Assembly (NCBI RefSeq): GCF_026745355.1 | Contig: NC_079209.1 | Span: forward strand, 19,962,987 to 20,026,986 | From: Beta vulgaris subsp. vulgaris | Lineage: Eukaryota > Streptophyta > Magnoliopsida > Caryophyllales > Amaranthaceae | Direction of reading: 5' to 3' | DNA: 64,000 nt | In this document: one piece after another, positions 46,801-57,251 of the stretch | Layout: every line of letters starts with the position of its first letter | Position numbering within the stretch: position 1 is the first letter of the stretch | Position numbers and translations under genes: made by a program | Notes under the pieces: generated by a model | What the model was told of the DNA's origin: nothing | Database searches by the model: none | The model's input: the letters and a program-made list of their open reading frames with translations, nothing else

Positions 46801-47241
46801 ATTGCTATCACCCAGATTGAGCCATTCAATTCTAGATTTTTGCCTGTAAGCACTTTCTTCAATGATCAACAAGTTCTTCAATTGACTTACACGATCAGCT
46901 TCTTGCACAAATAGATATTCAGTTCTTTTAGTAGCAATGCTGGTCTGAATTACATCCAATTGCTCTCTGATTTAAGCAATTATAGTCTCCAAATTAGCAT
47001 AACACTGCTTATGAACTCCTTGAAGCTTCCCTTTGATGGTTTTTAAGTTGGTCCAGATCAGCTGCATAACCATTCTTCTAGTACCATCTCTCCAAGAGTC
47101 AACAATAATTTGTTCAAAATCATCATGATCTGCCATATAATTGAGGAATTTAAATGGCCTTCCTCTCTGAGTGATAGAGGGAGAGCATTTCAAGAGACGA
47201 GGGCTATGATCAGAAATACTAGGATTAAGATAGTCCACTGT
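43861..47241 (-). pseudogene. Minus-strand LINE ORF2: RT to zf-RVT and 3' UTR
   Basis: Reading down from 47241: the end of the endonuclease (ISDHSPRLLKCSP), the linker (GRPFKFLNYMADH), NLGDSNSHFFFQAMKDR, the RT start (DLKAPGIDGFNSLFFK; TLVTLIPKIAHPNSI; LYKLIAKILTMRL), then HLMLAYDLLMFARA, where family members have FADD. The catalytic DD is thus changed to YD. PFKYLGVTLAYRKL and MSRKNLIAWDTLFRRKASER follow. After the ndhH insertion the zf-RVT part and 3' UTR continue to about 43861. Many frame breaks. Same family as LINE copy 1 at 2.4 kb. Confidence 0.85.
44565..45069 (+). pseudogene. ndhH: Plastid ndhH fragment (nuclear plastid DNA, NUPT)
   Basis: About 505 bp encode an internal N-terminal part of the plastid NAD(P)H dehydrogenase subunit [86 protein letters not shown] and [21 protein letters not shown] one-base shift near 44715 splits the frame. 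It is ndhH rather than mitochondrial nad7, whose equivalent motifs differ (for example GPQHPAAHGVLRL). It sits inside the minus-strand LINE. Comparison with LINE copy 1 shows about 25 LINE bases missing at the site, as in end-joining repair that captured organelle DNA. Not functional here. Confidence 0.95.
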
Positions 47242-47596
47242 CAGTTTGGGCTGTCAGTTGGAGGAAGATCATTTGTAATAATAATGCTAGTCCTAAAAGC
47301 AAATTTATCCTATGGCTTGCACTCCAAAACAGACTGGCGACTTGTGATAGAATTTGCAAGTGGCTGCCTAATTGTAATGTTATTTGCTGTCTGTGTAATA
47401 TAGAGACTGAATCTGTCCAGCATCTGTTCTTTCAGTGCAGGTTCTCAGCTGGTATTTGGACTCATTTGATGCACAGATTAAAAGTGTTCCTCTCGTGGCA
47501 GGATTTGCAGAAGTTACTAGAATGATGCAAGAAAAAGCTCGAAGCAAGAAGGATGAAAATTGTGTGCTTGTGATTCTCTTCACTGAGACTATTTAC
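47242..47596 (+). pseudogene. Plus-strand LINE ORF2: zf-RVT region (left part)
   Basis: Broken frames give a zf-RVT domain (CKWLPNCNVICCLCNIETE, then SVQHLFFQCRFSAGIWTHL), the C-terminal zinc-binding region of plant L1 ORF2. The reading stops at the LTR element and resumes at 55267. Confidence 0.75.
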
Positions 47597-50500
47597 TGTA
47601 ATAGCCTTGTTTTTAAGTGCGTTTATTAAATATTAATTATATTTATTAAGTTAATTATGTTTCGAAAATTCTTATTTTCATTTGAGTTGGAGTATAAATT
47701 TTATTTGTCGTGTTGTAATATATTTACTCAAGTTTATAAAATTATTATTATTATTACTTTTATTATTATTATTAAAATTATTTTGAGTCTTATGTGCGAC
47801 TAAGTTGAGCGGTATTTGGCCCAAATAGAAAACCGAACTCGGGTTCCCATCCTTTAATGTTGTCTGTTTGTTTTGGAGGAGATGAACTCAAACCCCCTAT
47901 TGTCAGTCAAAAATTGATAAACTCAAACCCTTTAAACCCTCTCTCTCTCCCGTGTCCTCTGTTCTCTCTAAACCCTCAAAATTGAAAACCCCAAATCCTT
48001 AATCTCTCTCTCGTCCCTTGCTCTCTGCCTCGCCGGAGTTGTGCCTCTCCTCGCCAGCGTTTTGGAAGCTCATCGGAGCCGCACTCTATTTTCCCCTTCG
48101 TGTTTTCTCTCTCCTCCTCTGTTTCGTGCTGCTGTTGTTATTGACGGTTGTTGTTGGTGGTTTTGCTGTTGCTGCTGCTCTGTGTTGTTGCTCGACGAAC
48201 TGTCGGAATCTTGTCTCGCCAAAGCTTTCTCCTCAACTCCGTCGCGCAGTCGCCTCCTTGGCGTTGTTGATGTTGTTGTTCGCGTTCTTGGTGCTGTGTG
48301 TGTGCGGTGTTGATGGGTCGTCGTGCTGCTGCTCTGCCCTGTTTCTTCTCTCTCCTCTCGCTGGTTGTTGTTGCTGCCGGAACCAACCCTTCCCCTTTGT
48401 CGTGTCTTCCCTTCTCTTGAAGCAGAGGTAAAGAATAATTCTCTGTTTTCCTCTTAAAATTCTAATTTCAAGATTTGTAAACTAATTCCAAGTTACTGTT
48501 GTTTGTTGTTCTTGTTGCTGCGTTGTTGCTGAAGCTTCGAAACCTCCCCCTCAACCTCTCTGTTTCTCTATTCTTCGCTGCTCCTAATAGAGCAGAGGTA
48601 CACACCTCTTGTCTATTTTCTTTAACTTTCAGAATTCTTGATTAGTGAGTCAAACTCAAGTTGTTATTTGTTGTTGTTACTACTGTTTGTTGCTATTGCT
48701 TGTTGGTTGTTGCTGTTGAAAATTATTTGTTGTTGTTGTGGTGGTGGAGTTGTGAAGTTCTTTGTGGTTATTGGTGTGCTATAGTTATTGTTGTTGTAGT
48801 TGAGTTGGCTGTTGCGGAGTTATTGTGGTGATTGTGGTGGATGTTATTGGGTTGCTGTTATCATTGTTATGTTGTTGTTTTTTTGAGGTTGTATCATTGT
48901 AGTGGTGGTGGTAATGCGTTGTTATTGATGATGCTTTGTGGTGGTTGGTCGTTGTTGTTGTTCCTGATGGTTGTTGTTATACTATTGTTATGGTGGTTGC
49001 TGTTGTGGTGGTTTCTGTTGGTTGTAGTGTTGTATTGTTGTTGTTGTCGTTGCTGCACTGTTGTTAATGTTGTTGTATTAACTTTTTGGAGTAGTTGTTA
49101 TAGGTGGTGGTTCTGGTATTGTGGTGGTGGTGTTGTTTCAACTTTGGCATAGTTGATGTTGTTATAGTTGGTATATTTAATTATCGGAGTAGTAGTTATT
49201 AGTTTCTTGTTCTAGTTTTGGGGTGAAGGTGTAGGTTGATGTTGTTTGTGATGTTGTTCTTGTGGTTGTTGCATTGTCGTTATGGTTACTGCTATTATGT
49301 TGTTTTGGAGTTGTTATAGTAGTTTATTAGTTGAGTTAAGAAAACTAAGTTATTGATGATTTTAGAAAAGCTTATTGATTTAGATTAAGTGATGTGATTA
49401 CAGGTTTGTTAGTGATAATTTATTCATCTCTATTATGGTTAAGATGTATTATCGGACAGTCGTTGTTGATGATGTGATGGAAATCATACTCTTAGAATTG
49501 GGAGTCTGTTATGATTATTGTAGTTGGAGTTAATATATATGAAGTCCAGTTATGAGTTATGGGATTGACTTCGTTAATTTCTATTTGCGGGATTTAGTTC
49601 ATTAGCATAGTGGTTGCGTTAGAAGAAGTTAATTAGAATAGTTAAGATTGGTTGTTGATTATTGTTATTGTGATGAGGTGATTATTGGAGGATGATTTTG
49701 GAATGGAGTATCATTCGGAATTATGAAGGAGATTATAATGTTGGAATTGTTATTCGATTGGTTAAGGATTTGAGTGCAAGATAGAAATCAGTTTATTGAG
49801 GTTTATTTACGAGTCGAGCTAGCTTTATATTCTCAATATAATTGTTGGTAGCACAATTAGGTGCTTGATTTAGGTACGGTTGTGAGTTATGTTTAGTTTG
49901 TTTAGTTATATAATTTAGAATTATGATTATGAATTGGGATGCAGTCGATGTAGCTAATATCATCAAAGTTATACTTATTAATTAAGGATTAAGGAAATTG
50001 GAATGTTAAAGGTTGATAATTTGTGAATTGAGAATTAGTTTAAGTTTGGTTATTGATTATTGATGTTATCGTGAGATTGTTGGAGAATGGCTATGTAGAC
50101 GTATATAATTCAAGATGATATGGGAAATCAAGTTATGATGCTTGGAGGTTTCGTATAATTGTTCTAGAGTTGAGGTAACCTTTAGGTTCAGCAAATATAT
50201 TTAAATGCTCCGTGGGCGTTATATTGAATTTTGGATATCATATATCGTTTGTGGTAATGGCCATGATTATAGATACATCTCTATGAGTTAGTTGTGAATT
50301 GCTATTGGATTGTTATAAAAGTATCATTTTGTTCAATTATCGAATCGTTCGAAAATACTATATTTCTCAAAATATGATTTGGTATAATAATGAGGTAATG
50401 ATTCAGATATGAGTTAAGACCACATAAGGTCGAATATGGTGTTATGTTATGAGTATTGAGGATTCAAGTATGAATCATTAAATATCTTATTTTATAAATA

Positions 50501-51221
50501 TGAAAGTGAGGCATGAATAGGCACCCCGAGTTAGGGCGGGTAGAGTCCCTACTGTTGCCTTCCAGGAAGGGCGAATTCCTGGCGTTATAGGACATGTCCG
50601 GGTAAGTCTTGCAAGCATAACAATAAAAGGCTGGGTGACGGCCCTCAATAGTTTGGAGACAGCTGGTACTGCGTGGTACCCCTCTCCACTCGCGTTCATG
50701 CCAAACGATTTGATTTTGTGAAACTATATTAACTGAGTTGAGTGTGAAAATCTGTTATTATAACGATGTGTTAGTTTTCAAAATACACCTAAACTAGTAT
50801 TTTCTATTATACAGTGTGTGGTCAGCTTTGCTGATAGTGTTGTCATTTCTGTGCCCTGTCACTTGGTGGGTGGCAGAGTCAAACATTGTTGCAGGTTTGG
50901 TGTTGTGAGCTCAGGATTCTGAAGTGAAGCAAGATAAAGATGTCATCATAGCTTATGGATTGAGTTTGTATTTTAGATAGTCAATTATGGAATAGTCTAT
51001 GATATATTTCATTGTATATAATATTTGGGAATCTAGTTGAGATAATTGTGTTATTTTAAGGATTTTGTTTTGTGGGCCAATAACCCACAGGTCCTGGATC
51101 GATTTGTAAGGTTATGTTTTTGCTGGGAGTAAATGTTTAATCCGAGGCTTATTATGCATTGATTGTGATTAGTGAATCTTAAGTGTGTTTACCTAGCAGC
51201 TCAGGAAAGCGGGCTGTTACA
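47597..51221 (+). repeat. 5' LTR (3625 bp)
   Basis: Layout: AT-rich start, CT-rich leader and initiator-like zone (47935-48090), a G/T-rich TTG-repeat zone (48100-49330), long AT-rich sequence, and a compact GC-richer module at about 50511-50703. Ends gcgggctgttaca. ORFs such as the one at 48018-48431 exist in both LTRs but are Leu/Cys/Val-rich readings of the TTG repeats; no domain is recognised. Confidence 0.94.
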
Positions 51222-51632
51222 AATGGTATAAGAGCAACCTTGCGACCGTATGCCTAGTTGGCTACATAGCGAGGGTAAAAGATCTTTGGGATAGTTTGAA
51301 CTTGATTTGGGATTATTAGTGGTTGAGAATTGTTGATCAGAAATTAGGAATGTTGAAGTTTGAGTATATAAGTGTTTGCGCTTTTGCGTGTGCTATATGA
51401 TTTTATCTACGTAAAGGTGTAGTGTCGTGTGTTCCCTATGGTGGTGTATATTTTTAGAAAAATGTATGATTTACTGAAGTAAAAGAATTTCAAACGAGAT
51501 CTCTACGAATGAGATGTCTAGAATCCTATTTTGAAAATTTTTGCCCCTTTTGTTTTGTTTGCTCCTCGATTTTGATATTTGAGTTTTTGTTTTGAAGTTT
51601 CGAGTACGAAACTTATTTTAAGGGTGGTAGAG
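51222..51632 (+). other. 411-bp interior with primer site and polypurine tract
   Basis: Primer-binding site tggtataagagca at 51224-51236 (initiator-Met site with one change, c to a). About 350 bp without coding signal follow, then tttcgagtacgaaacttatt and the purine tract aagggtggtagag (51620-51632) before the 3' LTR. The minimal cis signals for reverse transcription are retained while all protein genes are gone. Confidence 0.92.
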
Positions 51633-54600
51633 TGTAATAACCCTGTTTTTAAGTGCGTTTATTAAATATTAATTATATTTATTAAGTTAATTATGTTTCG
51701 AAAATTCTTATTTTCATTTGAGTTGGAGTCTAAATTTTATTTGTCGTGTTTGTAATATATTTACTCAAGTTTATAAAATTATTATTATTATTACTTTTAT
51801 TATTATTATTAAAATTATTTTGAGTCTTATGTGCGACTAAGTTGAGCGGTATTTGGCCCAAATAGAAAACCGAAGTCGGGTTCCCATCCTTTAATGTTGT
51901 CGGTTTGTTTTGGAGGAGATGAACTCAAACCCCCTATTGTCGGTTAAAAATTGATAAACTCAAACCCTTTAAACCCTCTCTCTCTCCCGTGTCCTCTGTT
52001 CTCTCTAAACCCCCAAAATTGAAAACCGCAAATCCTTAATCTCTCTCTCGTCCCTTGCTCTCTGCCTCGCCGGAGTTGTGCCTCTCCTCGCTGGCGTTCT
52101 GGAAGCTCGTCGGAGCCGCACTCTATTTTCCCCTTCGTGTTTTCTCTCTCCTCCTCTGTTTCGTGCTGCTGTTGTTATTCACGGTTGTTGTTGGTGGTTT
52201 TGCTGCTGCTGCTCTGTGTTGTTGCTCGACGAACCGTCGGAATCTTGTCTCGCCGGAGCTTTCTCCTCAACTCCATCGCGCAGTCGCCTCCTTGGCGTTG
52301 TTGATGTTGTTGTTCGCGTTCTTGGTGATGTGTGTGTGCGGTGTTGATGGGTTGTCGTGTTGCTGCTCTGCCCTGTTTCTTCTCTATCCTCTCGCTGGTT
52401 GTTGTTGCTGCCGGAACCAGCCGCTCCCCTTTGTCGTGTGTTCCCTGCTCTTGAAGCAGAGGTAAAGACTAATTCTCTGTTTTCCTCTTAAAATTCTAAT
52501 TTCAAGATTTGTAAAGTAATTCCAAGTTACTGTTGTTTGTTGTTCTTGCTGCTGCGTTGTTGCTGAAGCTTCGAAACCTCCCCCTCAACCTCTCTGTTTC
52601 TCGATTCTTCGCTGCTCCTAATAGAGCAGAGGTACACACCTCTTGTCTATTTTCTCTTTAACTTTCAGAATTCTTGATTAGTGAGTCAAACTCAAATTGT
52701 TATTTGTTGTTGTTACTACTGTTTGTTGCTATTGCTTGTTGGTTGTTGCTGTTGTTATTGTTTGTTGTTGTTGTGGTGGTGGAGTTGTGAAGTTCTTTGT
52801 GGTTATTGGTGTGCTATAGTTATTGTTGTTGTAGTTGTGTTCGCTGTTGCGGAGTTGTTGTGGTGATTGTGGTGGATGTTATTGGGTTGCTATTATCATT
52901 GTTATGTTTTTTTTTTTTTTTGAGGTTGTATCATTGTAGTGGTGGTGGTAATGCGCTGCTATTGATGATGCTTTGTGGTGGTTGGTCGTTGTTGTTGTTC
53001 CTGATGGTTGTTGTTATACTATTGTTATGGTGGTTGTTGTTGTGGTGGTGTCTGTTGGTTGTAGTGTTGTATTGTTGTTGTTGTCGTTGCTGCACTATTG
53101 TTAATGTGGTTGTATTAACTTTTTGGAGTAGTTGTTATAGGTGGTGGTTCTGTTGTTGTGGTGGTGGTGTTGTTGCAACTTTGGCATAGTTGATGTTGTT
53201 ATAGTTGGTATATTTAATTATCGGAGTAGTAGTTATTAGTTTCTGTTCTAGTTTTGGTGGTGAAGGTGTAGGTTGATGTTGTTTGTGATGTTGTTCTTGT
53301 GGTTGTTGCATTGTCGTTATGGTTACTGCTATTATGTTGTTCTGGAGTTGTTATAGTAGTTTATTAGTTGAGTTAAGAAAACTAAGTTGTTGATGATTTT
53401 AGAAAAGCTTATTGATTTAGGTTAAGTGATGTGGTTACAGGTTGTTTAGTGGATAATTTATTCATCTCTATTATGGTTAAGATGTATTATCGGATAGTCG
53501 TCGTTGATGATGTGATGGAAATCATAATCTTAGAATTGGGAGTATGTTGTGATTATTGTAGTTGGAGTTAATATGTATGAAGCCCAGTAATGAGTTATGG
53601 GATTGACTTCGTTAATTTCTATTTGCGGGATTTAGTTTGATTAGCATAGTGGTTGCGTTAGAAGAAGTTAATTAGAATAGTTAAGATTGGTTATTGTTAT
53701 TGTTATTGTGATGAGGTGATTATTGGAGGATGATTTTTGAATGGAGTATCATTCGGAATTATGAAGGAGATTATAATGTTGGAATTGTTATTCGATTGGT
53801 TAAGGATTTGAGTGCAAGATAGAAATCAGTTTATTGAGGTTTATTTACGAGTCGAGCTAGCTTTATATTCTCAATATAATTGTGAGTAGCACAATTAGGT
53901 GCTTGATTTAGGTACGGTTATGAGTTATGTTTAGTTTGTTTAGTTATATAATTTAGAATTATGATTATGAATTGGGATGCTAGTCGATGTAGCTAATATC
54001 ATCAAAGTTATAGTTATTAATTAAGGATTAAGAAAATTGGAATGTTAAATGTTGATAATTTGTGAATTGAGAATTAGTTTAAGTTTGGTTATTGATTATT
54101 GATGTTATCGTAAGATGGTTGTTGGAGAATGGCTATGTAGACGTATATAATTCAAGATGATACGGGAAATCAAGTTATGATGCTTGGAGGTTTCGTATAA
54201 TTGTTATAGAGTTGAGGTAACCTTTAGGTTATGCAAGATATATTTAAATGCTCCTGTGGGCATTATATTTAATTTTGGATATCATATATCGTTTGTGGTA
54301 ATGGCCGTGATTATAGATACGTCTCTATGAGTTAGTTGTGAATTGCTATTGGATTGTTATAAAAGTATCATTTTGTTCAATTATCGAATCGTTCGAAAAT
54401 ACTATATTTCTCAAAATATGATTTGGTATAATAATAAGGTAATGATTCAGATATGAGTTAAGACAAGATAAGGTCGAATATGGTGTTATGTTATGAGTAT
54501 TGAGGATTCAAGTATGAATCATTAAATATCTTATTTTATAAATATGAAAGTGAGGCATGAATAGGCACCCCGAGTTAGGGCGGGTGGAGTCCCTAGCTGT

Positions 54601-55266
54601 TGCCTTCCTGGAAGGGCGAATTCCAAGCGTTATAGGACATCTCCGGGTAACTCTTGCAAGCATAACAATAAAAGGCTGGGTGACGACCCTCAATAGTTTA
54701 AAGACAGCTGGTACTACGTTGTACCCCTCTCCATTCGCGTTCATGCCAAACGATTTGATTTTGTGAAACTATATTAACTGAGTTGAGTGTGATTATCTGT
54801 TATTATAACGATGTGTTAGTTTTCAAAATACACCTAAACTTGTATTTTCTAATATACAGGGTGTACTCAGCTTTGCTGATAGTGTTGTCATTTCTGTGGC
54901 TTGTCACTTGGTGGGTGGCAGAGTCAAACATTGTTGCAGGTTTGGTGTTGTGAGCTCAGGATTCTGAAGTGAAGCAAGATAAAGATGTCGTCATAGCTTA
55001 TGGATTGAGTTTGTATTTTAGATAGTCAATTATGGAATAGTCTCTGATATATTTCATTGTATATAATATTTGGGAATCTAGTTGAGATAATTGTGTTATT
55101 TTAAGGATTTTGTTTTGTGGGCCAATAACCCATAGGTCCAGGATCGATTTGTAAGGTTATGTTTCCGCTGGGAGTAAATATTTAGTCCGAGGCTTATTAA
55201 GCATTGATTGTGATTAGTGAATCTTAAGTGTGTTTACCTAGCAGCTCGGGAAAGCGGGCTGTTACA
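51633..55266 (+). repeat. 3' LTR (3634 bp)
   Basis: Same layout as the 5' LTR; GC-richer module at about 54552-54747. Small indels lie in the poly-T (about 52906-52921) and TTG tracts. Followed directly by the atttac duplication. Confidence 0.94.
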
Positions 55267-55556
55267 ATTTACACTCTATGGAGATATACAAATAGGAAGA
55301 TTTTTGAGCAAAAATACTACTGAATCAACTTTAATCAGGGAAATTCTCTTTAACAGCTTATAATTGCAATGAGAAGCAAAGACAACTTCTCATTTCAGTA
55401 GCTCCATTATAGCTTTCTTGTGCACCTATGTGATGTTTACTGTTTGTTGTAGTTCAGTCCTCTTGTGGACTGTGGTGATGATAGCCTAAGTTGTATCCTC
55501 TCCAAAAAGTTAATTTTGGTTTTCAATAACAACTTTGAATTGCCAAAAAAAAAAAA
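55267..55556 (+). pseudogene. Plus-strand LINE: end of zf-RVT, 3' UTR and A tail
   Basis: Resumes the LINE after the LTR element with the RNRKIFE-like motif (frame of tacaaataggaagatttttg), then a 3' UTR ending ttggttttcaataacaactt and tgaattgcc with an A tail at 55545-55556. The 3' UTR end is the same type as in LINE copy 1. Confidence 0.8.
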
Positions 55557-55561
55557 GATAG

Positions 55562-56217
55562 TAGTCCACTGTAACACCTGCATATGTAATCAACCAGGGA
55601 GAATTAACTAAACATTTGTCAATTCTATTCATCACTCTTGCATCACCCTGACTTTTATTAGTCCAAGAGTAGAAATTCGCATTGCTCCTTAGCTCAGACA
55701 AATCACTAGTGTCCAAACAAATTGTGAAATCCTGAGTCCCATAGGTAGATATGAGTCTACCTTGAAACCTATCAACCTCATTAAGCACTGCATTAAAATC
55801 ACCAAGAACACACCATGCACTTGTGATTGTTTGATTAAGTCTAATCAAATTCACCCATAAAGGCTTTCTAGTTTCTACTGAATGAAGCCCATAAACAAAA
55901 GTAATGAGCAGGACACTACCATTAGTTTTGTTAGTTAGCTCACCACGTATGGATTGATCAACCTTCTCAATAGTTTGCCAAGCCACACAATCAGAATTCC
56001 AACACACCCAAATTCTACCCCTACTAGAGTAGTCATAGTTGTCCTCCCAAAGCCAACTCCCTCTAAATTTCCTTCTAATTCTATCTTTATTAGCAAGTTT
56101 CACTTTTGTTTCTAATAAACCACAGAGGTTCACTTTATTATGACTTAAGAACTTCTTAACTTCTACTATGGTTGAGGGGCTATTCAATCCTCTCACATTC
56201 CAAGCACTGACAATCAT
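55562..56217 (-). pseudogene. Minus-strand LINE ORF2 start: AP endonuclease
   Basis: ATG at 56217 (MIVSAWNVRGLNSPSTIVEV). APE-type endonuclease motifs in order: NVRGLN, LCGLLETKVK (catalytic E), VYGLHSVETRKPLW, VLGDFNAVLNEVDR (catalytic DFN) and NFYSWTNKSQGDARVMNRID. It makes the target-site nick in L1 elements. The frame is intact for over 200 codons until the plus-strand LINE insertion, and the final SDH motif lies beyond it at 47.2 kb. The ATG overlaps the ORF1 stop as ATGA (56214-56217). Confidence 0.92.
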
Positions 56218-57085
56218 GTTGGAGTGATGTGGAAGGAGCTAGATCCTCCTTTATCCACAGTATGCACAACAATTCCTGGGCCATTAAAAGCGAGGACCAC
56301 TAACCATCCAATATCCCTCACACTCACTTGTTGAGAGCTACTGTCATTCTATGCTTACTTCACATTGTCACTTCAGTAACAACCTGTTGTTGTGGAGGTT
56401 GTTCAGTACTAATATTCACTTCAATACCAACATCTTTTGCTTGATTATCAATAGCAGCAAGCTGTTTAGGCACCCATTTTTGAGTAACCTTGCTTGGTTC
56501 ATTCGTAGCTGGTTGATTAGGATTTTTCTTAGCACAATCATGGCCTGCATTCTGACATTTTTGACAAAAGGGGGAATTCAGTCATAATGAACTGACTGTG
56601 TAGTTACCAGAATAGTCTTCAATATGAATGCTCTTAGGAAGCTCCTTGGTAACATCAACTTCAATAAGGAGTCTAGAAAATGAAACTCTCATTTGTCTAG
56701 TTGTAAATTCATCAGCAAACAGAGGGACTCCAATCATACTGCTTATGTTACTCAGTGTCTCTGGCCCCCAACAGTTCAATGGTAGATTAGGAAATCTAAC
56801 CCACAATGGCACTATTCTTATTATTTTTTCATGGAAGTTAAATTTAGGTGTCCAAGCTTTCACTATCATTGGCCTATTATTATATGAGTATGGACCATCA
56901 TACATAATCTCATTCATGTCTTCTATAGACGCAAACTTTATCAAAAAATATCCATCTACATGAAGGAACACCTTAGGCTTACCAACATGATTCCATTCCA
57001 TGTTAATAAACCTTATAATAGCACCTATGGATGGTGTTTGGCCAACAACATACAGAACTATGACATTTGCCCACACATCCGACAA
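56214..57085 (-). pseudogene. Minus-strand LINE ORF1 (DUF4283 plus degraded knuckle)
   Basis: ATG at 57085 (MSDVWANVIVLYVVGQTPSI). A DUF4283-type RNA-binding domain is clear: GYFLIKFASIEDMNEIMYDG, PLWVRFPNLPLNCWGPETL and VSFSRLLIEVDVTKELP. A frameshift at about 56580 precedes a zinc-knuckle region reading FCQKCQNAGHDCAKK, which lacks the usual spacing to the last Cys. A low-complexity C-terminus ends in TGA overlapping the ORF2 ATG. Apart from the frameshift the ORF is well kept. Confidence 0.85.
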
Positions 57086-57119
57086 CTTTTTTAGTTCAAC
57101 CTTATCAATTTTAGCAACA

Positions 57120-57251
57120 GATTACCCATTATGTATGCTAGGACATTGGCCAGTATTCTACTTATCAATTCTACTGTTTCATTTTGACATTGGCCAGTAT
57201 TCTATAGTCCTAGTTTGCTCGAGGACTAGCAAACCTTAAGTGTGGGGGAGT
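57120..57251 (+). other. 3' end of a Tat/Athila-type Ty3 interior
   Basis: Contains a duplicated acattggccagtattcta (about 57147 and 57186), an inverted repeat gtttgct...agcaaac (about 57212-57233), and a purine tract taagtgtgggggagt directly before a TGATAAG LTR start. This gctcgagga...agtgtggggg tail is typical of Tat/Athila-type elements. Confidence 0.6.

Larger units (their letters stand above)
47597..55266 (+). mobile_element. Non-autonomous LTR element: 3.6-kb LTRs, 411-bp interior
   Basis: 5' LTR 47597-51221 (3625 bp) and 3' LTR 51633-55266 (3634 bp), both TGTAATA...GTTACA. The 6-bp direct repeat atttac (47591-47596 and 55267-55272) shows one insertion event. The interior holds only a primer-binding site and a chromovirus-like tail with polypurine tract, with no gag or pol. 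The LTRs differ by roughly 3% in the first ~125 bases compared by eye, so the insertion is relatively young. LARD elements have large LTRs but a multi-kilobase interior; here the interior is far shorter. Mobilisation by a Tekay-type chromovirus is inferred from the tail motif gaaacttattttaagggtgg, shared with 9543-9562. Confidence 0.95.
47242..55561 (+). mobile_element. Plus-strand LINE inserted in the minus-strand LINE
   Basis: Flanked by the 11-bp direct repeat tagtccactgt (47231-47241 and 55562-55572). The right end has gaattgcc plus an A run at 55545-55556 followed by gatag. The 5' end is truncated within ORF2. The host LINE ORF2 reads straight across when the insert and one repeat are disregarded, confirming the event. 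It is itself interrupted by the LTR element at 47597-55266. The intact part would be only about 0.65 kb. Confidence 0.9.

Noticed and set aside
48018..48431. 137-aa and overlapping Cys/Val/Leu-rich ORFs in the giant LTR (also 52055-52465, 52797-53189)
   Set aside because: They lie in CT-rich and TTG-repeat tracts, occur in both LTRs only because the LTRs are duplicates, and show no domain. The composition explains the open frames.
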